Assembly (NCBI GenBank): GCA_035702985.1
Contig: DASSZD010000156.1
Coordinates: 1-12,976 of the forward strand
DNA: 12,976 nt
Source of the DNA: JAKAXG01 sp035702985
GTDB taxonomy: Bacteria; Actinomycetota; Acidimicrobiia; Acidimicrobiales; Palsa-688
Direction of reading: 5' to 3'
Shown here: piece after piece, positions 1 to 5,636 of the stretch
Layout of the letters: each line of letters starts with the position of its first letter
How positions within the stretch are numbered: the stretch's first letter is position 1
Position numbers and translations under genes: made by a program
The notes under the pieces: model-generated
Told to the model about the DNA's origin: nothing
The model's input: only the letters and a program-made list of their open reading frames with translations
Databases searched by the model: none

Positions 1-1
1 C

Positions 2-133
2 GCCGAGACGCTCATCATCGGCGACAACACCATCAAGACCCACGTCGGCCACGTGCTCCGCAAGCTCGACGCCCGGGACCGGGTGCAAGCGGTGATCACC
101 GCCCACCAGGCCGGGGTGCTCGACTCCAGGTAG
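2..133 (+). CDS. LuxR/NarL-type response regulator, C-terminal HTH end (partial)
   Basis: The last 43 codons of a gene that starts before the window, ending at TAG 131-133. The fragment carries the second half of a LuxR-type helix-turn-helix: the recognition helix reads NTIKTHVGHVLRKL, followed by DARDRVQAVITAHQAGVL, which closely follows the usual NarL-family ending (TVKTHV..IL.KL..RDRVQAV..A...G). These proteins normally have an N-terminal receiver domain phosphorylated by a HisKA_3-type sensor kinase and bind DNA as dimers. Only the DNA-binding end is visible, so the receiver and the partner kinase cannot be judged. It converges with the VOC gene on the other strand. Confidence 0.85.
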   Translation, partial: AETLIIGDNTIKTHVGHVLRKLDARDRVQAVITAHQAGVLDSR

Positions 134-175
134 AACCGGCCTCCGCCATCCCGCCCTCGCGACCCGACCGGACGG

Positions 176-203
176 GCCGGCCCCCGGCACCCGCCGGGCC
201 GGC
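176..203. terminator. GC-rich hairpin between convergent genes
   Basis: Perfect 8-bp inverted repeat, GCCGGCCC at 176-183 and GGGCCGGC at 196-203, with a 12-base loop, 43 bases after the regulator's stop. It has no U-tract, as is common in high-GC actinobacteria. Its position between two converging genes suggests a bidirectional terminator. That role is inferred from structure and position only. Confidence 0.45.
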
Positions 204-263
204 ATCCGGTGCTCAGGCGGCCGGGACCCAGGCGGCTGGTGCCCAGGCCGCCGGTGCTCAGGT
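204..263. repeat. Four 15-bp tandem repeats spanning the VOC stop codon
   Basis: Four consecutive 15-bp units at 204-218, 219-233, 234-248 and 249-263. Read on the minus strand the units are ACCTGAGCACCGGCG, GCCTGGGCACCAGCC, GCCTGGGTCCCGGCC and GCCTGAGCACCGGAT. The TGA of the first minus-strand unit is the VOC gene's stop codon. In the next two units the same triplet is TGG, and in the fourth it is TGA again. The period is in frame with the gene, so each unit would encode a five-residue A-P-A-A-W-like repeat if the stop were read through. Confidence 0.85.
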
Positions 264-929
264 GCCGGGAAAAGCGCAGAACTCGTTGCCCTCGGGGTCG
301 GCCATGACCGTCCACGGGCGCGGCCCAGCCGGAGCCAGGATGGTGGCGCCGGCCCTCACCAGGGCGTCGAGGTCGTCGACGGTGACGTCCCAGTGGAGCC
401 GGTTCTTGACCGTCTTGGGCTCCGGGACGGGGACGAAATCCATGGTCTCGATGTACATGCCCGGCACCCGGTGGACGGTGGCCCAGCGGCGGTCGTGGTA
501 ATCGATGTCGGCGCCGTATACGCCGCCCCACCATTCGGCGATGGCGACGGGATCAGCGCTGTCGACCACCAGCCCGTGCAGCCGGTCCGGGGGCAGCTCG
601 GGGCGGAGGAAGGCGCAGAACTCGCTCCCCTCCGGGTCGGCCATCACCGTCCATTTGCCCTGGCCGCAGTGGGCGTCGACCACCCGCGCCCCGAGGGCCT
701 CCAGCTCGCCCAGCGACCGGGCATAGATGTCGAGGTGGACCCGGTTCTTGACCGTCTTCGGCTCGGGCACCCGGTTGAACCACACCGTGTGACCGGGGGT
801 GGCGCCCCTGATCACGGTGTCCTCACCGGACGGCTCGGCCGGGAGGTCGAGCACCGGGGACCAGAACCGGGCGGCCGCAGCCGGGTCGTTGGAGTCGACG
901 CAGATGTCCTTGAAGCGGGCCAGGGCCAT
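258..929 (-). CDS. Two-domain VOC (glyoxalase-like) family protein
   Basis: A 223-residue protein made of two tandem VOC modules of about 110 residues, a common arrangement in actinobacterial glyoxalase-like proteins. Each half contains VPEPKTVKNR followed by H-x-D, and ends in WTVMADPEG-x-EFCAF. The histidine after the first motif and the glutamate near the domain end are where VOC enzymes usually bind a divalent metal. The substrate cannot be predicted: the family includes lyases, dioxygenases and antibiotic-binding proteins. The start at ATG 927-929 begins MALARFKDICVDSNDP, a normal VOC first strand. A TAAGTT box ends six bases upstream and no Shine-Dalgarno is visible, so the mRNA is probably leaderless. 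The two halves are also very alike at DNA level, suggesting a fairly recent or constrained duplication. Confidence 0.88.
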   Translation of the reverse strand: MALARFKDICVDSNDPAAAARFWSPVLDLPAEPSGEDTVIRGATPGHTVWFNRVPEPKTVKNRVHLDIYARSLGELEALGARVVDAHCGQGKWTVMADPEGSEFCAFLRPELPPDRLHGLVVDSADPVAIAEWWGGVYGADIDYHDRRWATVHRVPGMYIETMDFVPVPEPKTVKNRLHWDVTVDDLDALVRAGATILAPAGPRPWTVMADPEGNEFCAFPGT

Positions 930-935
930 GGCCCG

Positions 936-941
936 AACTTA
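936..941 (-). promoter_or_regulatory. Candidate leaderless -10 box for the VOC gene
   Basis: On the minus strand TAAGTT (TANNNT pattern) ends six bases before the ATG at 929, which would put the transcription start on the A of the start codon. There is no Shine-Dalgarno in the interval. Leaderless transcripts of this geometry are common in actinobacteria. I see no convincing -35 box. Confidence 0.4.
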
Positions 942-1117
942 GACCGGCCCGGCCCGCCCCCACCGGGCCGGTCGCACGACGGTGGATCCCCGAGGGGGAT
1001 GGTGTCGGCGTTGCTCTGTCCCGCCGACATGGCCGAATGTGGCCGGGCCCGGGCGGGGACGGGGCCACCGCCGGGCCGGGGGGCCGTAGAGCCGAAAGTC
1101 ACATTAGCTGTCAGTGC

Positions 1118-1146
1118 TCTTGTATCAGTGCGCCCCCGATACAAGA
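1118..1146. promoter_or_regulatory. Perfect 9-bp inverted repeat, candidate operator
   Basis: TCTTGTATC at 1118-1126 and GATACAAGA at 1138-1146 are exact reverse complements separated by 11 bases. The arms are AT-rich in a very GC-rich background. It lies in the divergent intergenic region, about 117 bases before the leader ORF and 190 bases before the VOC gene. There is no T-run after it, so a regulator-binding operator is more likely than a terminator. The bound protein is unknown; the NarL-type regulator encoded at the window's left edge is one possibility. Confidence 0.6.
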
Positions 1147-1262
1147 CTGCAGGGCGCCCGCTCGGTTGTCCGACGGGTGGCCCGCCAAGATCTCGGGTCG
1201 GCGTGGTAAGTGCCCGTTTTCCCTGTGCGTGACGAGAGACGAGGAAGGAGAAGCGGATCGCC

Positions 1263-1334
1263 ATGCGCCGGTTGGACGAGACTTCATGTGAGCCACGCCC
1301 GCCTGCGTGGGCCCGCTCCGGGTGTCGGCGATGA
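1263..1334 (+). CDS. Short leader ORF overlapping the MEDS gene start
   Basis: A 23-codon ORF, MRRLDETSCEPRPPAWARSG followed by CRR, too short for standard ORF calling. A strong purine-rich site, GGAAGGAG at 1243-1250, precedes its ATG by 12 bases, which is somewhat long. Its TGA (1332-1334) overlaps the ATG (1331-1333) of the MEDS gene as ATGA, the classic translational-coupling geometry. The MEDS ATG has no Shine-Dalgarno of its own, so reinitiation after the leader is the simplest way to translate it. The peptide is Arg-rich with two cysteines and no amino-acid run typical of attenuators, and I recognise no homologue. Alternatively, ribosomes reach the MEDS ATG another way and this ORF is chance. 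Confidence 0.5.
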   Translation: MRRLDETSCEPRPPAWARSGCRR

Positions 1335-1843
1335 CCGCCGAGTGTGGTCTCCGGCCGGGGCGCATCCGGTGGCCGGCCGGCCATCTGGCCTGGTTCTTCG
1401 ACGGCATCAGCGAGTTCGAGGGTGCGGCCACCACGTTCCTGGCCGAGGGAGCGGCCCGGGGCGAACGGCTCATGCTGGTGGCTGACAGCCCGAGGGCCGA
1501 CCTGTGGCCCCGGGGCCTGGTGGATAGCGGCGACCTGATAGTGGCCAGCACCTCCGAGACCTACGGCCCCGGACGGCTGGTCAGCCCCGAAGCGCAGCGC
1601 CGGACCTTCGAGTCGGCGCTGAAGGAGGCCGTGGCCCTCGGCTACACCGGCCTGCGGGTGGCCTCCGACAACACCAGCCTGACCTTCGGACCCGAGCGGT
1701 TGGCGGCGTGGATCAGCTGGGAGGAGGAGGCCGACCGGTTCATGACCGTGAACCCGTTCACGGGCATGTGCGCCTTCGATCGGAGCCGGGCCGGGGCCAC
1801 CGCCCTGGCCGCGGTCCGCCGGCTCCACGCCGTCTCGGCCTGA
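1331..1843 (+). CDS. MEDS-domain sensory protein
   Basis: A 170-residue stand-alone MEDS (methanogen/methylotroph DcmR sensory) domain. Family hallmarks: HLAWFFDGISEFEGAATTFLAEGAARGERLMLVAD near the N-terminus (the H-x-x-x-F-Y/F and FL-x-EGL-x-x-GE pattern), SETYGPGRLVSP in the middle, and ALKEAVALGYTGLRVASD. This fold resembles a KaiC/RecA domain without a Walker motif and is thought to sense small ligands. In actinobacteria it is often attached to STAS, anti-sigma or kinase modules, but here it stands alone. ATG 1331 is chosen because of the ATGA overlap with the leader ORF; a GTG at 1307 in the same frame would add eight residues but has no ribosome-binding site. The PAS pseudo-kinase gene follows 149 bases later on the same strand, suggesting a shared signalling role. 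Confidence 0.75.
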   Translation: MTAECGLRPGRIRWPAGHLAWFFDGISEFEGAATTFLAEGAARGERLMLVADSPRADLWPRGLVDSGDLIVASTSETYGPGRLVSPEAQRRTFESALKEAVALGYTGLRVASDNTSLTFGPERLAAWISWEEEADRFMTVNPFTGMCAFDRSRAGATALAAVRRLHAVSA

Positions 1844-1861
1844 CCCGGGGCCTGGCCGAGA
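1833..1861 (+). terminator. Hairpin enclosing the MEDS stop codon
   Basis: TCTCGGCC at 1833-1840 pairs perfectly with GGCCGAGA at 1854-1861, with a 13-base loop that begins with the TGA stop at 1841-1843. There is no U-tract. It may be a terminator or a 3'-end stabilising structure separating this gene from the downstream PAS gene. Confidence 0.35.
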
Positions 1862-1992
1862 GACTGAGTCCCCCACCCGCGCCATCTCGGCTCTGGCCCC
1901 GGTGACGGTACGGGACTACCGTCCGGGGTACAACAGAGCAGGGCGGCGGCTCAGGACACCACCGGGGCTGCCGCCGCCGGGAGGCGACCCGA

Positions 1993-2682
1993 ATGCACCC
2001 ACTGTCCGGGGGATCGGGGAAGTCGATCCCCCTCCCCGCTGTGTCCGACCAGGTGATAAGCCCGGACGCCCCGCCCGATCCCAAGGACGGCTTCAGCCTC
2101 CTCGTGGACGGAGCCAGCGAGTACGCCGTGTTCGCCCTGAGCCCCGCCGGGGTGGTGTGCACGTGGAACCGGGGAGCCCAGCGCATCAAGGGCTACCGGC
2201 CCGACGAGGTGGTCGGGCGGCACTTCTCGATGTTCTTCCCCGAGGAGGACCGGGCGGCCGGCGTGCCGGCGAAGCTCCTGGAATGCGCCCTGGCCGAGGG
2301 AAAGGTGACCACCGAGGGCTGGCGTGTCCGCAAGGACGGCGGACGCTTCTGGGCCAGTGTGGTCATCTCAGCGCTCTACGACGACATCGGCCGGATCCGG
2401 GGTTTCGGGAAGTTGGTGCGCGACGACACCGAGCGCCGCCAAAGGCACGCCTACGCCGTGCGCCACGCCGAGCAGGAGCGGATCGCCGTTTCCCTGGCTG
2501 ACACGGTCGTCCGCCGGCTGTTCTCCGTGAGCCTGCGGGCCAACACCGCCATGGACCTGGCCTCCCCCGCCTTGCGGCCCCAGCTCGAACTGCTGATCGA
2601 CGAAATCGACGAGACCATCCGCTTGGTGCGGAACACCGTCTTCGACACGCGCGCCCCTCCACGACCGGGCTCCCGGGCCTGA
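1993..2682 (+). CDS. PAS-domain protein with degenerate histidine-kinase dimerisation helix
   Basis: 229 residues. Residues about 33-140 form a PAS domain close to those of actinobacterial and proteobacterial sensor kinases (AVFALSPAGVVCTWNRGAQRIKGY, VVGRHFSMFFPEED, GWRVRKDGGRFWASVVISAL, GFGKLVRDDTERR). Residues about 155-220 resemble the HisKA_3 dimerisation helix of NarL-type kinases, including EQERIAVSLADTVVRRLFSV and LLIDEIDETIRLVRNTVFD. The usual L-H-D box reads L-A-D (Ala169, codon GCT 2497-2499), so the phospho-acceptor is absent, and no HATPase domain follows. It therefore cannot be an active kinase and may act as a sensory adaptor or by heterodimerising with a true kinase. Its start is fixed by GGGAGG at 1979-1984, eight bases before ATG 1993. 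Confidence 0.82.
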   Translation: MHPLSGGSGKSIPLPAVSDQVISPDAPPDPKDGFSLLVDGASEYAVFALSPAGVVCTWNRGAQRIKGYRPDEVVGRHFSMFFPEEDRAAGVPAKLLECALAEGKVTTEGWRVRKDGGRFWASVVISALYDDIGRIRGFGKLVRDDTERRQRHAYAVRHAEQERIAVSLADTVVRRLFSVSLRANTAMDLASPALRPQLELLIDEIDETIRLVRNTVFDTRAPPRPGSRA

Positions 2683-2695
2683 CGATGCCGGGGGA

Positions 2696-2723
2696 TCCCG
2701 CCCCGCCGGCGAATGGGGTGGGG
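2696..2723. terminator. Weak hairpin between convergent PAS and RHH genes
   Basis: CCCGCCCC at 2697-2704 can pair with GGGGTGGG at 2715-2722 (one G-U wobble as + strand RNA), with a flanking U-G pair and a 10-base loop. It lies in the 42-base gap between two converging genes. No U-tract follows. A bidirectional terminator is plausible by position only. Confidence 0.3.
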
Positions 2724-2724
2724 C

Positions 2725-2931
2725 TCAGGTATCGGTGGGCCGGGTTCTCGGTCGTCCCGGCTTTCGCATCCTGCCGGCCTGGGCCGGGAGTCGGCCGGAA
2801 TCGGCCAGCGCCCGGCGCAGCAGGAATTCGATCTGGGCGTTGGTGCTGCGCAGTTCGTCGCCCGCCCAGCGGGCCAGGGCGTCATGGACGGCGGGATCCA
2901 GGCGGAGCAGGACGCTTTTTCGTTCGCTCAT
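2725..2931 (-). CDS. Small ribbon-helix-helix (Arc/CopG-like) protein
   Basis: 68 residues. The N-terminal segment ERKSVLLRLDPAVHDALARW has the alternating beta-strand and first helix of a ribbon-helix-helix domain, and the second helix is LRSTNAQIEFLLRRALADSG, the Arc/CopG pattern in which a dimer inserts its strand pair into the DNA major groove. The C-terminal tail is basic and Pro/Arg-rich. It is the second gene after the SPFH gene, 18 bases downstream on the same strand, with only a weak ribosome-binding site, so it is almost certainly co-transcribed. No toxin gene lies beside it, which argues against a plain antitoxin. I infer an autoregulator that could bind the palindrome in the operon's promoter. 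Confidence 0.78.
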   Translation of the reverse strand: MSERKSVLLRLDPAVHDALARWAGDELRSTNAQIEFLLRRALADSGRLPAQAGRMRKPGRPRTRPTDT

Positions 2932-2949
2932 GAAAGGCGGGGCCGCCGC

Positions 2950-3882
2950 CTACTGGTACAGGGAGCCGGTATTGACGACCTGCTGGGTGGCCTGTTCGCT
3001 GCAGAGGACCACCAATAGGTTGGACACCATGGCGGCCTTCCGCTCCTCGTCCAGCTCGACGACGTCCCTCTCCTCGAGCCGCTGCAGGGCCAGTTCGACC
3101 ATGCCGACGGCGCCCTCCACGATGCGCTGGCGGGCGGCGACGACCGCGGTGGCCTGCTGCTGGCGCAGCATGGCCTGGGCTATCTCCGGGGCGTAGGACA
3201 ATCGGGTGAGCCGGGATTCGATGATGGTCACCCCGGCTGCCCGTACCCGCTCGGCGATCTCGGTGGACAGCCGCTGGGTGATCTCCTCGGCGTTGTCGCG
3301 CAGTGACAGGGCGCCGCTGCCGCGGCTGTCGTAGGGGTAGCTGGAGGCGGTGTGGCGGACGGCCGTCTCGGTCTGGGTGGCGACGAAATGGGTGAAGTCG
3401 TCGACGGCGTAGAGGGCCTTGGCGGTGTCCTGGACCTGCCAGACCACCACGGCGGCGATCTCCACCGGATTGCCGTCGGAGTCGTTGACCTTGGCGATGG
3501 GCGTCTCGTGGTTGCGGACCCGGGTGGAGACCCGGCGCCGCCGGGCGAACGGGTTGACCCAGTGCAGCCCTGAAGCCCGGATGGTGCCGTGGTACCGGCC
3601 GAACAGCTGCACCACCCGGGCCTCCCCGGGGGTGACGGAGGTCAGGCCGTAGAAGCCGGCCGCGGCGACGACCAGCAGGGCGATGCCGACCGACATCCGG
3701 GCGATCGGGCCGGCCGTGGTCCAGCCGCCCTCGGCCGAGCCGAAGCCGAGGAACACGCCGGCCGCCATCATCGTCCCGATGGTCGCGAACAGGACCCGGA
3801 CCCCCGGCCAGCTCCACGCCGGCACCTCGGCCAGCCCCGTCCCGGTGTACCCGTCGAACGGATCCGCAACCTGGAGACTCAT
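2950..3882 (-). CDS. SPFH/band-7 (stomatin-prohibitin-like) membrane protein
   Basis: 310 residues from ATG 3880-3882. Two hydrophobic segments near residues 27-47 and 59-80 precede an SPFH domain starting at TSVTPGEARVVQLFGRYHGT. Typical features follow: GLHWVNPFARRRRVSTRVRN, a strand VEIAAVVVWQVQDTAKALYAV, an NAEEITQRLSTEIAERVRAAGV segment, and RLSYAPEIAQAMLRQQQATAVVAARQRIVEGAV, the helical region that mediates oligomerisation. Such proteins form large membrane-bound rings that organise lipid domains or guard proteases. The start is set by GGAGGT (3888-3893 on + coordinates) five bases upstream; a GTG at 3909 would add nine residues but overlaps the probable transcription start. The partner is the RHH gene downstream. 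Confidence 0.88.
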   Translation of the reverse strand: MSLQVADPFDGYTGTGLAEVPAWSWPGVRVLFATIGTMMAAGVFLGFGSAEGGWTTAGPIARMSVGIALLVVAAAGFYGLTSVTPGEARVVQLFGRYHGTIRASGLHWVNPFARRRRVSTRVRNHETPIAKVNDSDGNPVEIAAVVVWQVQDTAKALYAVDDFTHFVATQTETAVRHTASSYPYDSRGSGALSLRDNAEEITQRLSTEIAERVRAAGVTIIESRLTRLSYAPEIAQAMLRQQQATAVVAARQRIVEGAVGMVELALQRLEERDVVELDEERKAAMVSNLLVVLCSEQATQQVVNTGSLYQ

Positions 3883-3912
3883 CCCGGACCTCCGATCAAT
3901 CGCTACCACCCC

Positions 3913-3942
3913 ACTATATCAATCTGATATCAGATTAGTCCA
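3913..3942 (-). promoter_or_regulatory. Promoter of the SPFH-RHH operon
   Basis: On the minus strand a -35-like TGGACT (+ coordinates 3937-3942, four of six matches to TTGACA) and a -10-like TATAGT (3913-3918, five of six matches to TATAAT) are separated by 18 bases. Transcription would begin near 3906, giving a leader of about 24 bases that contains the GGAGGT site. The segment is strikingly AT-rich relative to its surroundings. Confidence 0.6.
3921..3936. promoter_or_regulatory. Perfect 16-bp palindrome between -35 and -10 boxes
   Basis: AATCTGATATCAGATT is an exact palindrome filling 16 of the 18 bases between the -35 and -10 boxes of the SPFH operon. This is a textbook repressor position, since a bound dimer would exclude RNA polymerase. 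The RHH protein made from the same operon is the obvious candidate ligand. The divergent DinB-type gene starts 72 bases away and could also be affected. Confidence 0.7.
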
Positions 3943-3965
3943 GGGCGCTGATGGAAACGGCCGGG

Positions 3966-3989
3966 CCGGGGCTGGCTGACCCGCCCCGG
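3966..3989 (+). promoter_or_regulatory. Hairpin just upstream of the DinB-like gene
   Basis: CCGGGGC at 3966-3972 pairs perfectly with GCCCCGG at 3983-3989 around a 10-base loop, ending 18 bases before ATG 4008. It would form in any transcript starting upstream of it. A role in limiting translation or transcription is possible, but the element may simply reflect high GC content. Confidence 0.3.
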
Positions 3990-4007
3990 TTCTGGAATGC
4001 TCCGTCC

Positions 4008-4505
4008 ATGTCTTCCATCCGAGAGTCGTTCGCCGAGGACGCGTTTCACCAGCCGATGCGGCAGCAGCTGGAGACGTTCCTCGACGAGCACCGCCGGGCC
4101 CTCAACGAATGCCTGGACGGGCTGACCGAAGAGCAGGCCCGCAGATCCCTGGTGCCGTCGAGGACCACGCTGCTGGGCCTGGTGAAGCACGCCATCTTCG
4201 TGGAGAAGGTCTGGTTCGACCAGGCGGTCACATGCCGGCCCCGTGCCGAGCTCGGCATCCCCGACACGCCGGACGAGTCGTTCGTCCTGGCCGACGACGA
4301 CACCATCGCCTCGGTGCAGCAGGCCCACCGCCAGGCGTGCGAGTCGTCGCGCCGGGCCACGTCGAGCCTGGGGCTGGACGACGAGGTGCTCGGCAACCGG
4401 CGGGGTCCGCTCCCGTTGCGCTGGGTGTACCTGCACGTCCTGCGGGAGCTGGCCCAGCACTGCGGCCACGCCGACATCCTGCGCGAGCAGCTCCTCCACG
4501 GCTGA
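4008..4505 (+). CDS. DinB/DUF664-family four-helix protein
   Basis: 165 residues from ATG 4008. The sequence follows the DUF664/DinB-like pattern: LETFLDEHRRALNECLDGLTEEQARRSLVPSRTTLLGLVKHAIFVEKVWF near the N-terminus and VLRELAQHCGHADILREQL at the C-terminus. His61, His151 and His154 match the metal-binding histidines of this four-helix-bundle fold. Members include mycothiol-dependent enzymes and DNA-damage-inducible proteins of unknown chemistry, so no substrate is assigned. An in-frame ATG at 3951 has AGGG five bases upstream and would add 19 residues of low-complexity sequence; I prefer 4008 because the extension looks non-coding, but neither start is certain. It is divergent from the SPFH operon. 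Confidence 0.78.
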   Translation: MSSIRESFAEDAFHQPMRQQLETFLDEHRRALNECLDGLTEEQARRSLVPSRTTLLGLVKHAIFVEKVWFDQAVTCRPRAELGIPDTPDESFVLADDDTIASVQQAHRQACESSRRATSSLGLDDEVLGNRRGPLPLRWVYLHVLRELAQHCGHADILREQLLHG

Positions 4506-4533
4506 CCCCGGGCCCCGAACCTCCCGAGACCCC

Positions 4534-4563
4534 GGGACCCAGCCCCCGCTGACCCCGGGTCCC
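4534..4563 (+). terminator. Hairpin after the DinB-like gene
   Basis: GGGACCC at 4534-4540 is the reverse complement of GGGTCCC at 4557-4563 around a 16-base C-rich loop, in the 87-base gap before the next gene. The same gap repeats the string GACCCCGGG. It could be a weak terminator; there is no U-tract. Confidence 0.3.
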
Positions 4564-4592
4564 ACCCCTCCCGCCCCCGGCGAGCGCCTACC

Positions 4593-5636
4593 GTGCCCGG
4601 GGTGCGACGCGCCGTGGTTCTGGGCGGGACGGGGGCCATCGGCTGGGCGGCCACCCGCCGGCTGACCGCTGCCGGCTGGGACGTGGTGGTGACCGGCCGG
4701 GACCCCGCCCGGGCCCCGTCCGGTCTGGCCGCCACCGGCGCCCGGTTCGTCCGGGCCGACCGCCACGACCCGGCCACCCTGCCGGCGGTGCTCGGAGGGG
4801 GCGCCGACCTGGTGGTGGACTGCGCCTGCTACAGCGCCGCCCACGCCGCCGCCCTGCTCCCCTGCCTGGGCGACGTCACCTCCACGGTGATGATCTCGAG
4901 CAAAGCGGTCTACGTCGACGACCAGGGTCGGCACTCCAACTCCGAAGCGCCGCCCGAGTTCGACGCCCCCATCACCGAGGACCACGCCACCCTCCGGCCC
5001 GGTCCGGCCCCCTACGACTCGCGGGAGGGTTACGGCCCCAACAAGGTCGCCGCCGAGGAGACCCTCCTGGCCAGCGGCCACCCGGTGACGGTGCTGCGGC
5101 CCTCGAAGGTCCACGGGGCGTGGAGCCGCCAGCCCCGGTCGTGGTTCTTCGTCAAGCGGGTCCTGGACCGCCGCCCGGCGGTCCTGCTCGCCCACCGGGG
5201 AGCCGGCGCCGACCACCCCAGCGCCGCCGTCAACATCGCCGCCCTCATCTCCACCGTCGCCGATCTCCCGGGCCGGCGGGTCCTCAACGCCGCCGACCCG
5301 GACTGCCCCGACGGCCGGACCCTCGCCGCCGCCATCGCCGGACACCTGGGCCACCGCTGGCAGGAGGTCCTGCTCGACGACGCCGCCCCCCACGGCCTGG
5401 GGCGCCACCCGTGGGACCGGGTGCCGCCGGTCGCCCTCGACACCGCCGCCGCCCGCCGGCTGGGCTACACCCCGGTGGGGGACTTCGCCGCCACCGTCGC
5501 CGACGAGATCGACTGGCTGGTGGGGGCCACGGGGGGCCACCCCGGTGCCCGGCCGCCTGCGATCGAGGGCCTGGCCACCCCGGGGCCCGGCGACTACGCC
5601 GAGGAGGACGCCTGGCTCCGGCTGCACCCCACCTGA
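4593..5636 (+). CDS. NAD-dependent epimerase/dehydratase-like extended SDR
   Basis: 347 residues. The Rossmann nucleotide-binding loop is VVLGGTGAIGWAATRRL (GGTGAIG at 11-17), followed by VVVTGRDPAR, where the arginine region may favour NADP. The catalytic set is present: MISSKAVY (Ser102/103) and Tyr147-x-x-x-Lys151 in YGPNK, with VTVLRPSKVHG after it as in sugar-nucleotide epimerases. The C-terminal half (HPSAAVNIAALISTVADLPGRRVLNAADP) matches the substrate-binding part of atypical extended SDRs. The substrate is unknown and no sugar-biosynthesis genes are adjacent. It begins at GTG 4593; a GTG at 4602 is an equally plausible start, and neither has a strong ribosome-binding site. The stop codon lies inside a tandem repeat. 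Confidence 0.85.
   Translation: MPGVRRAVVLGGTGAIGWAATRRLTAAGWDVVVTGRDPARAPSGLAATGARFVRADRHDPATLPAVLGGGADLVVDCACYSAAHAAALLPCLGDVTSTVMISSKAVYVDDQGRHSNSEAPPEFDAPITEDHATLRPGPAPYDSREGYGPNKVAAEETLLASGHPVTVLRPSKVHGAWSRQPRSWFFVKRVLDRRPAVLLAHRGAGADHPSAAVNIAALISTVADLPGRRVLNAADPDCPDGRTLAAAIAGHLGHRWQEVLLDDAAPHGLGRHPWDRVPPVALDTAAARRLGYTPVGDFAATVADEIDWLVGATGGHPGARPPAIEGLATPGPGDYAEEDAWLRLHPT

Larger units (their letters stand above)
930..1262. other. 333-base gene-free region between divergent genes
   Basis: No convincing gene is seen on either strand here. The stretch separates the divergent VOC gene and the leader-ORF/MEDS unit. It holds the VOC -10 candidate at its left edge, a relatively AT-rich segment with a long inverted repeat near 1118-1146, and a purine-rich ribosome-binding site at 1243-1250. 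No strong consensus promoter was identified for the rightward unit. Confidence 0.6.

Noticed and set aside
1307..1330. GTG 1307 as start of the MEDS gene
   Set aside because: No ribosome-binding site is present, while ATG 1331 overlaps the leader ORF stop as ATGA.
1907..1931. Short GTAC-flanked inverted repeat before the PAS gene
   Set aside because: Only about four base pairs form continuously, within the range expected by chance.
2725..2931. RHH protein as the antitoxin of a toxin-antitoxin pair
   Set aside because: No small toxin gene is adjacent; the partner in the operon is an SPFH protein.
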